Source: Faecalibacterium sp. UBA7177 (GTDB taxonomy: Bacteria; Bacillota; Clostridia; Oscillospirales; Ruminococcaceae). Taken from it: DNA of 17,446 bases. Both the position numbers and the translations under genes were made by a program. This document shows positions 12,732 through 17,446 of this stretch, in pieces (the first letter of the stretch is position 1; each line of letters starts with the position of its first letter). Location of the stretch: positions 2,700 to 20,145 of the forward strand of contig DKVN01000024.1 in assembly GCA_002491225.1 (NCBI GenBank), written 5' to 3'. Under the pieces are notes generated by a model, which was given only the letters and a program-made list of their open reading frames with translations, had not been told where the DNA came from and did not search any database.

Positions 12732-13991
12732 ATGCGCACCACCCAGGAGATCTTACAGGCGGCCGCCGGGGCCAAACGCGCCCTCGCCCTCTGCCCCACC
12801 GAACAGAAAAATAAGGCCCTGCTGGCCGCGGCCGACGCCGTGCGGGCCGCCGCGGACGAAATTTTGGCCGAAAACGCCGCTGACCTCGCCGCCGCCAGAG
12901 GCTCGATGCCCGACCCCATGCTCGACCGGCTGGCCCTCGACCCAAAGCGCGTCGAGGCAATGGCCGCGGGCCTTGCGGCGGTGGCCGCCCTGCCCGACCC
13001 GGCGGGCCGCCTGCTTGAGGAGCGGCGGCTTGTTAGCGGCCTGCTGCTGCAAAAGGTGGCCGTGCCGCTCGGGGTGGTGGCGATCATCTACGAGAGCCGC
13101 CCCAACGTCACGGCCGACGCCGCGGCCCTCGCCATCAAAAGCGGCAACGCCTGCGTGCTGCGGGGCGGGCGGGAGGCGTATCGCTCCAACGCCGCCATCA
13201 CGGCGGCCCTGCGCCGCGGCCTCGCCGGGGCGGGCCTGCCCGCCGACACGGTCAGCCTCATCGAGGACACCACCCGCGCCTCGGCCACCGAGCTGATGAC
13301 CGCCAGCGGCCTCGTTGACCTGCTGATCCCGCGGGGCGGGGCGGGGCTGATCCGCGCCTGCGTCGAGCAGGCCACTGTGCCCTGCATCCAAACCGGCACC
13401 GGCATCTGCCACATCTATGTCGATGCTGCCGCCGACCTCGGGATGGCACTCGACATCCTCGACAACGCCAAGACCAGCCGTCCCTCGGTCTGCAATGCGG
13501 CGGAGGTGTGCCTGGTGCACGAGGCGATCGCCGCGGACTTTTTGCCCCGGATGAAAGCCCGCCTCGTGGACGAGCGGGCCGCAAAGGGCCTTGTGCCGGT
13601 CGAGCTGCGGCTCTGCCCCAAAGCGGCGGCGCTCATCCCCGGCACCCCGGCGGGCGCGGCGGATTTCGACACCGAGTTCCTCGGCTACACCCTCGCGGTG
13701 CGCATTGTCGCCAGCTGCGAGGCGGCCATCGCCCACATCGCGGCCCACTCCACCGGGCACAGCGAGGCGATCGTCACCCGGGATGAGGCGGCCGCCGCGG
13801 CCTTTGCCGCCGGGGTGGACAGCGCCGCCGTCTACATCAACGCCTCCACCCGCTTTACCGACGGGGGCGAGTTCGGCCTGGGCTGCGAGATGGGCATCTC
13901 GACCCAGAAGCTGCACGCCCGCGGCCCGATGGGCCTTGCCGAGCTGACCAGCTACAAATACATCCTGCGGGGCGCCGGGCAGACCCGGTAA
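12732..13991 (+). CDS. proA: Gamma-glutamyl phosphate reductase
   Basis: A 419-residue enzyme of the aldehyde dehydrogenase fold that reduces gamma-glutamyl phosphate with NADPH to glutamate semialdehyde, the second step of proline synthesis. Family marks: VPLGVVAIIYESRPNVT (about 113-130), SGNACVLRGG, the active-site segment NAKTSRPSVCNAAEVCLVH with catalytic C254, HSTGHSEAIVT and the closing FTDGGEFGLGCEMGISTQKLHARGPMGLAELTSYK. Full length and intact. AAAGGAGG lies 7 bases upstream of the ATG. It follows proB in the usual order; proC, needed for the last step, is not in the window. No terminator is seen before the next gene. Confidence 0.96.
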   Translation: MRTTQEILQAAAGAKRALALCPTEQKNKALLAAADAVRAAADEILAENAADLAAARGSMPDPMLDRLALDPKRVEAMAAGLAAVAALPDPAGRLLEERRLVSGLLLQKVAVPLGVVAIIYESRPNVTADAAALAIKSGNACVLRGGREAYRSNAAITAALRRGLAGAGLPADTVSLIEDTTRASATELMTASGLVDLLIPRGGAGLIRACVEQATVPCIQTGTGICHIYVDAAADLGMALDILDNAKTSRPSVCNAAEVCLVHEAIAADFLPRMKARLVDERAAKGLVPVELRLCPKAAALIPGTPAGAADFDTEFLGYTLAVRIVASCEAAIAHIAAHSTGHSEAIVTRDEAAAAAFAAGVDSAAVYINASTRFTDGGEFGLGCEMGISTQKLHARGPMGLAELTSYKYILRGAGQTR

Positions 13992-14027
13992 GCGCCCGCC
14001 ATTTCCTTGCAAGGAGGGAGATTTCCA

Positions 14028-14957
14028 ATGCCACTGAACCCTGTTGACCGGGAGGCCCATGCCCGCCGCCAGCGCCGCCGCCGCCGCCAGCTGCTCGGCG
14101 CGGTGATCTGCGTGCTGGTGCTGGTGGGGGTGGGCACCACCCTGTTTGGCGGATACCGCGTGGTGGCCGCCCTGTTTGATGATTCCGACCTGCGGGCCGA
14201 GTATGAGGACCGGCTGCGCACCCTGATGATGTACGACCCGCTGCCCTTTGCCAGCCTTGACCAGCTGGACCAGACCCAGCTGCGGCAGGCCTGCATCTGG
14301 GGGGCCATCTACTCCGCGCAGCGCACCCAGGGCAGCCTCGCCAGCTACGAGCGCGACCCGGACACCGAGGCGCTGATCCTGCCCGCGCTGGAGGTGGACG
14401 CCTTTTTGACCCAGCTGGTGGGGCCGGACTACAGCCTGCCCCACGAGAGCTTTGAGTCGGACGGGATGGTCTACGAGTACTCGGAGGAGTACAAGGGCTA
14501 TCTGATCCCGGCCACCGGCGAGCAGGGCCTCTACACCCCCAAGGTGGTCAAGCTGCAGCGCAACGGCCGCACCATGCGGGTGACGGTGGGGTATGTGCCG
14601 CTCTTCAACATGAGCGGCGAGTTCACCATGAGCCTGCCCACCGAGCCCACCAAGTATATGGACTATATCTTTGAAAAGCCGGACAAGACCTTCTATCTCA
14701 CCGCCCTCGAGGCCAGCGAGATGAAGCCGCCCGAGTCCTCCTCGCAGGCGGCGGTGCCCGATCAGGATTACCAGATCGACTATGACCCCAACGAGGCCCT
14801 GCGCGAGAACCTCGACGAGGAGCTGCTGGACGCGGTGGACAACGCCGCCTCGAGCACCCCGGCGGACGGGGAGACCCCCGAGGCCGCCGGAAGCGAGGCC
14901 GCCGTTGAGGATGGCGGGGAAGCCAACAGCGAGAACAACGCCGAGAGCGGCGAGTAA
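14028..14957 (+). CDS. Membrane-anchored protein of unknown function
   Basis: A 309-residue protein starting 36 bases after proA with a strong AAGGAGGGAG site, so probably in the proBA operon. It has a short inner N-terminus with a run of arginines (RRQRRRRRQ, 13-21), one membrane helix (about 22-42) and a large outer domain (43-245) without motifs I recognise. It ends in an acidic, Glu/Ala/Ser-rich disordered tail (about 245-309). The arginines next to the helix fix the N-terminus inside. It is not a lipoprotein (no lipobox) and has no repeats. Possible roles are envelope or septum-related, but this is a guess; there is no functional link to proline visible. A bidirectional terminator follows. 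Confidence 0.7.
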   Translation: MPLNPVDREAHARRQRRRRRQLLGAVICVLVLVGVGTTLFGGYRVVAALFDDSDLRAEYEDRLRTLMMYDPLPFASLDQLDQTQLRQACIWGAIYSAQRTQGSLASYERDPDTEALILPALEVDAFLTQLVGPDYSLPHESFESDGMVYEYSEEYKGYLIPATGEQGLYTPKVVKLQRNGRTMRVTVGYVPLFNMSGEFTMSLPTEPTKYMDYIFEKPDKTFYLTALEASEMKPPESSSQAAVPDQDYQIDYDPNEALRENLDEELLDAVDNAASSTPADGETPEAAGSEAAVEDGGEANSENNAESGE

Positions 14958-14985
14958 AACCCCGAAAACTCAACAGAAAAACGAA

Positions 14986-15020
14986 GCGGGAGGCCCCGGC
15001 GCACAGCCGGGGCCTCCCGC
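14986..15020. terminator. Bidirectional terminator between convergent genes
   Basis: A perfect 15-base stem (14986-15000 with 15006-15020) with loop GCACA. On the minus strand it is followed by TTCGTTTTT, on the plus strand by a T-rich stretch. It ends the proBA operon and the CNNM gene. Confidence 0.88.
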
Positions 15021-15082
15021 GTTGTCATGTTCAGATTGATTTCAGAGGGAAAAGGCCAGAAAGCGACGTGCAAACCCTGCCT

Positions 15083-16351
15083 TTAGTCCTCCTCCTTCTC
15101 CCCGTCCGGCAGCATCCGCACCAGCAGGCTGACGATCCGCTTGTCCTCCACCGCCTGCACGGTCACATGCAGGTTCTCAAAGGTAAAGCTCTCGCCCGGC
15201 ACCGGGATGTGCTCGAGGCATTCCAGCGCCCAGCCGCCCGCCGAGGAGAAGTCCCCCTCAAAGTCGGGCCGGGGCAGATCGAGCGCGTCAAAGAGGTCGT
15301 CGATGTTGAGGTCAGCGTCCACCCGCCAGAGCCCCTCACCGATCTGGAGCACCGGCGTCTCGACCTGGTCGGTCTCGTCAAAGATCTCGCCCACCAGCTC
15401 CTCGAGGATGTCCTCCATCGTCACCAGGCCCAGGGTGCCGCCGTAGTCGTCGGTGACGATCGCCATCTGCTGCTTGGAGCGGCGGAACTCGGCCAGCAGC
15501 ACGTTGATGTGCTTTTGCCGGTAGACGAAGGGCAGCTTGCGGCAGCAGCCGCGCAGGTCCACCGGCCTGCCCGCCGCCAGGCACTCCAGCAGGTCGCGGC
15601 TGTGCAGCATGCCGATGATGTGGTCGATGCTGCCCTCGTACACCGGGATGCGGCTGTGGTTGCTGGAAAGGCAGGTCGAGAGGATCTCCTCGGCGGGGGC
15701 GTCGGCGTCCAGCGCCACCATGTCCACCCGCGGAATGAGAATCTCCTGCACCGTGATGTCGTCAAACTCGATCGCGCTCTGGATGATGTCGGTCTCCTGC
15801 TGGCTCAGCACCCCCTCCTCCTCCACCGTGTCGATGAAGGTCTTGAGGTCGTCCTCGGTCACGGCCGGCTGGGCCGGGCCCTCCCTGCGGCGGAACGGTT
15901 TGCGCAGCTGGGCGAACAGCCAGACCAGCGGGGTCATCAGTACCCGGATAAAGTTGAGCGGGGCGCAGAAGGCGGCGCTCACCCGCTCGGGGTCCTCCTT
16001 GGCAAGGCTCTTGGGCAGGATCTCGCCAAAGATCAGCACCAGGATGGTCAGCAGCAGGGTCGCGACCAGCGGCCCGTTCACCGGGCCCAGCAGGGCGGTG
16101 GCCAGGATGGTGCCCAGCGAGGAGGCGGTCAGGTTGACCACGTTGTTGCCGATCAGGATGGCCGAGAGCATGCCATCGTAGTCGTCCAGCTGCCGCAGCA
16201 CCCCGCGGGCTTTTTTGTCGCCGTTCTCGGCCCGGCTGCGCAGCCGCAGCCTGCTCACCGACGAGAGGGCCGTCTCACTGGCCGAGAAAAAGGCCGACAG
16301 AAACAACAGTAAGATCAGCGCCAGAATGATACTGGGGCCAGGGTTATCCAA
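15083..16351 (-). CDS. CNNM/CBS/CorC family membrane protein (hemolysin C-like)
   Basis: A 422-residue protein in the order CNNM transmembrane domain (residues 5-150, with FSASETALSSV and FGEILPKSLA), two CBS domains (about 200-260 and 270-325, ending in the signature IVTDDYGGTLGLVTMEDILE) and a CorC/HlyC domain (about 335-413). Members are linked to Mg2+ (or Na+-coupled divalent cation) transport; 'hemolysin' is a historical label. The length is normal. The start is TTG at 16349-16351: the frame is closed by TGA two codons upstream and there is no ATG before the first helix; the ribosome site is weak (AAAGAG). A candidate promoter lies at 16444-16472. Single gene, convergent with the proBA operon. 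Confidence 0.93.
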   Translation of the reverse strand: MDNPGPSIILALILLLFLSAFFSASETALSSVSRLRLRSRAENGDKKARGVLRQLDDYDGMLSAILIGNNVVNLTASSLGTILATALLGPVNGPLVATLLLTILVLIFGEILPKSLAKEDPERVSAAFCAPLNFIRVLMTPLVWLFAQLRKPFRRREGPAQPAVTEDDLKTFIDTVEEEGVLSQQETDIIQSAIEFDDITVQEILIPRVDMVALDADAPAEEILSTCLSSNHSRIPVYEGSIDHIIGMLHSRDLLECLAAGRPVDLRGCCRKLPFVYRQKHINVLLAEFRRSKQQMAIVTDDYGGTLGLVTMEDILEELVGEIFDETDQVETPVLQIGEGLWRVDADLNIDDLFDALDLPRPDFEGDFSSAGGWALECLEHIPVPGESFTFENLHVTVQAVEDKRIVSLLVRMLPDGEKEED

Positions 16352-16443
16352 AACCGATCACATCTCTTTCTTTTGGTTGGGTTGGGGTTGCGATGGGGCG
16401 GTCGCGCGGGCCTTTGCCCCGCGCCGCCTCTGATACAGATATA

Positions 16444-16472
16444 GGTATACCAAATTCCGGCCCGAAATGCAA
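16444..16472 (-). promoter_or_regulatory. Candidate promoter of the CNNM gene
   Basis: On the minus strand TTGCAT (16467-16472), exactly 17 bases, TATACC (16444-16449). Each box is only a partial match. The rest of the gap 16352-16640 is GC-rich with nothing I can name. Confidence 0.4.
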
Positions 16473-16689
16473 CAGGCAGTTTTCAACCAGAACCGAAAGC
16501 GCCGGGCCGGGGCAGACGGCGCGGCGGGCCGCCGGTGCGCCGGGCTGTCCGCACTGCGCGGTCGGGTGGGTTTGCTAAAAAGACGCCCTCAAACCGCCCA
16601 GATATGCTTCGCCGCGCCGCACTTCTTTTGGGCAGGAGAGAGAAAATTCTGGAATTGTGCATCCTGCATAATTGAAATGGTGATTTTTG

Positions 16690-16698
16690 TGCTATAAT
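16690..16698 (+). promoter_or_regulatory. Extended -10 promoter before the HPr-like gene
   Basis: TGCTATAAT (TATAAT at 16693-16698) at the end of an AT-rich stretch. TTGAAA (16672-16677) is a possible -35 at a short 15-base distance. The start site would be near 16705. Confidence 0.65.
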
Positions 16699-16702
16699 AA
16701 CG

Positions 16703-16752
16703 AAAACAGGGCCCCAACGCGCCGAGGGGAAAGCGGCGCGGCCCTGTTTTTT
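16703..16752 (+). terminator. Terminator-like hairpin directly at the transcript start
   Basis: AAAACAGGGCC (16703-16713) pairs with GGCCCTGTTTT (16740-16750), enclosing GCGCCG (16719-16724) with CGGCGC (16734-16739) and a 5-nt bulge; T continues to 16752. It begins within a few bases of the predicted start site, so most transcripts may stop at about 48 nt unless it is overridden. Confidence 0.65.
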
Positions 16753-16754
16753 AC

Positions 16755-16818
16755 GGGCGGCAGGCGGCACAGACGCCGCGCCGCCCGCGGCCCCGGGGCA
16801 GAGCTTCTCGCGGGCCGC
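16755..16818 (+). other. Two further leader hairpins before the HPr-like gene
   Basis: GGGCGGC (16755-16761) pairs with GCCGCCC (16780-16786) with an inner GGCG/CGCC, and GCGGCCC (16787-16793) pairs with GGGCCGC (16812-16818). They stand side by side between the terminator-like hairpin and the ribosome site. Confidence 0.5.
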
Positions 16819-16843
16819 CAAACACAAAAGGAGGGAAACCGCT

Positions 16844-17065
16844 ATGATCAAACAGATCCATGTCCAGAACTTCAGCGACGTGCGCCGCATCGTGGATGCG
16901 GCCGCGGGCTGCGTCGACGAGATCGGGGTGCACGATATGCAGGGCGCCATTGCGGACGCCAAGAGCATCCTGGGCCTGATGCGGCTGGACTACACCCACC
17001 CGGTCAAGCTGGTCAGCGAGAACGAGCGAGAGCTGGGCGAGGTCGCGCGGGCGCTGGTGCACTGA
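16844..17065 (+). CDS. HPr-like protein lacking the active-site histidine
   Basis: A 73-residue protein shorter than but alignable to HPr of the sugar phosphotransferase system (85-90 residues). The second half fits well: DAKSILGLMRLDYTHPVKLV corresponds to the HPr segment around Ser46, here S41, the site of regulatory kinase phosphorylation, and the final helix (ELGEVARALV) also fits. The first half has no HARPA box, so His15, which carries phosphate from Enzyme I, is missing. Such His-less HPr-like proteins are frequent in Clostridia; their role is not established and may be regulatory. AAAGGAGG lies 9 bases upstream of the ATG. Single gene with its own structured leader and terminator. Confidence 0.75.
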   Translation: MIKQIHVQNFSDVRRIVDAAAGCVDEIGVHDMQGAIADAKSILGLMRLDYTHPVKLVSENERELGEVARALVH

Positions 17066-17095
17066 CGAGACCTGACCCAAAACGACCCCACAAAC

Positions 17096-17139
17096 AAAAA
17101 GGGCTGTTGCGAAGCGAAAGCGGCGCAGCAGCCCTTTTT
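17096..17139. terminator. Bidirectional terminator after the HPr-like gene
   Basis: GGGCTGTTGC (17101-17110) pairs with GCAGCAGCCC (17125-17134) through one G-T pair, flanked by five A and five T, with a GCGAAAGC sub-hairpin in the loop. It serves the HPr-like gene and the convergent gene ending at 17235. Confidence 0.9.
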
Positions 17140-17234
17140 GATTTGTACTTTTTCAAAAATTTCGGCTTTGGGGCGCAAAACACGGCAGCCATCAGCCGCA
17201 ACGCCCGGCCGCGTCCGCAATCGAGCTTTCGCGC

Positions 17235-17446
17235 TTAGGGCGCGGGCTCGGCGGGGGGCAGCTCCACCGGCAGGCGGGGGGTGGGCTGCGGGGTCGCATA
17301 CACCACCTCGGGGGTCGGCTGGATCAGGATCACCTCGGGCGGCACGGCCTCGGCGCGCTGCCGCTCGGCCCGGATGGCCCAGCCCGCCGCCAGCACCACC
17401 GCGGCCAGCGCCGCAAGCAGGCCGGCGGTCAGCCGCCTCCCCCGCC
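17235..17446 (-). CDS. Membrane-anchored proline-rich protein, C-terminal end (partial)
   Basis: The last 69 codons of a minus-strand gene that continues past the right edge. Reading toward the TAA at 17235-17237: a basic stretch (RGRRLT), a hydrophobic helix (AGLLAALAAVVLAAGWA), a charged segment (IRAERQRAEA), and a Pro/Thr/Val-rich tail (VILIQPTPEVVYATPQPTP...). The pattern is a short membrane anchor with an extracytoplasmic proline-rich end. I see no family motif. The start and total length are not in the window. Codon use and GC match the neighbours, and the terminator at 17096-17139 ends it. Confidence 0.6.
   Translation of the reverse strand, partial: RGRRLTAGLLAALAAVVLAAGWAIRAERQRAEAVPPEVILIQPTPEVVYATPQPTPRLPVELPPAEPAP

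Noticed and set aside
12753..14444. A 563-codon minus-strand open frame across proA and the next gene
   Set aside because: It is the antisense shadow of clear genes and crosses the boundary between them.

Overview
The window is very GC-rich bacterial DNA from a Gram-positive anaerobe, most likely an Oscillospiraceae/Ruminococcaceae-type Clostridium. The signs are strong AAGGAGG-type ribosome sites, extended -10 promoters (TGnTATAAT), a DtxR-controlled feoA-feoA-feoB cluster, a QueT transporter, an HPr-like protein without the active histidine, and a secreted protein with InlB-like repeats. The organism call is inference from gene content. High GC creates long antisense reading frames throughout; those were discarded.

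Layout. 1-1248: ferrous iron uptake (feoB start, two feoA genes, minus strand) divergent from a DtxR/MntR-family repressor, with three perfect GTTAG-N6-CTAAC operators. 1249-2142: a promoter, a structured leader and queT. 2275-3368: a sigma factor split by an in-frame TAG, then a single-pass membrane protein that looks like its anti-sigma partner. 3369-6126: a promoter and hairpin-rich leader, a secreted 688-residue surface protein with a C-terminal membrane helix, a 57-residue membrane protein, and a strong terminator. 6269-9873: a P-type cation ATPase overlapping by 4 bases an acyltransferase-like gene. 9874-10428: no protein gene, but a minus-strand extended -10 promoter and two tandem terminators that define an orphan RNA of about 296 nt.

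10429-11460: a threonine aldolase (minus), divergent from proB-proA. Between them lie back-to-back promoters and a leader with three tandem copies of a hairpin element whose stems differ by compensating changes. This leader is the most interesting feature of the window. 14028-14957: a membrane-anchored protein of unknown role after proA, then a bidirectional terminator. 15083-16351: a CNNM/CBS/CorC membrane protein (minus). 16690-17139: a promoter followed at once by a terminator-like hairpin and two more hairpins, an HPr-like gene and a terminator. 17235-17446: the 3' end of a minus-strand membrane-anchored protein.

The genes form separate small operons rather than one pathway: iron homeostasis, queuosine precursor uptake, an envelope/sigma module, cation and lipid functions, proline synthesis and a possible sugar-regulation protein. 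There is no sign of phage, transposon, CRISPR or tRNA. The notable content is regulatory RNA: four or five structured leaders or RNAs that I cannot assign to a known class.
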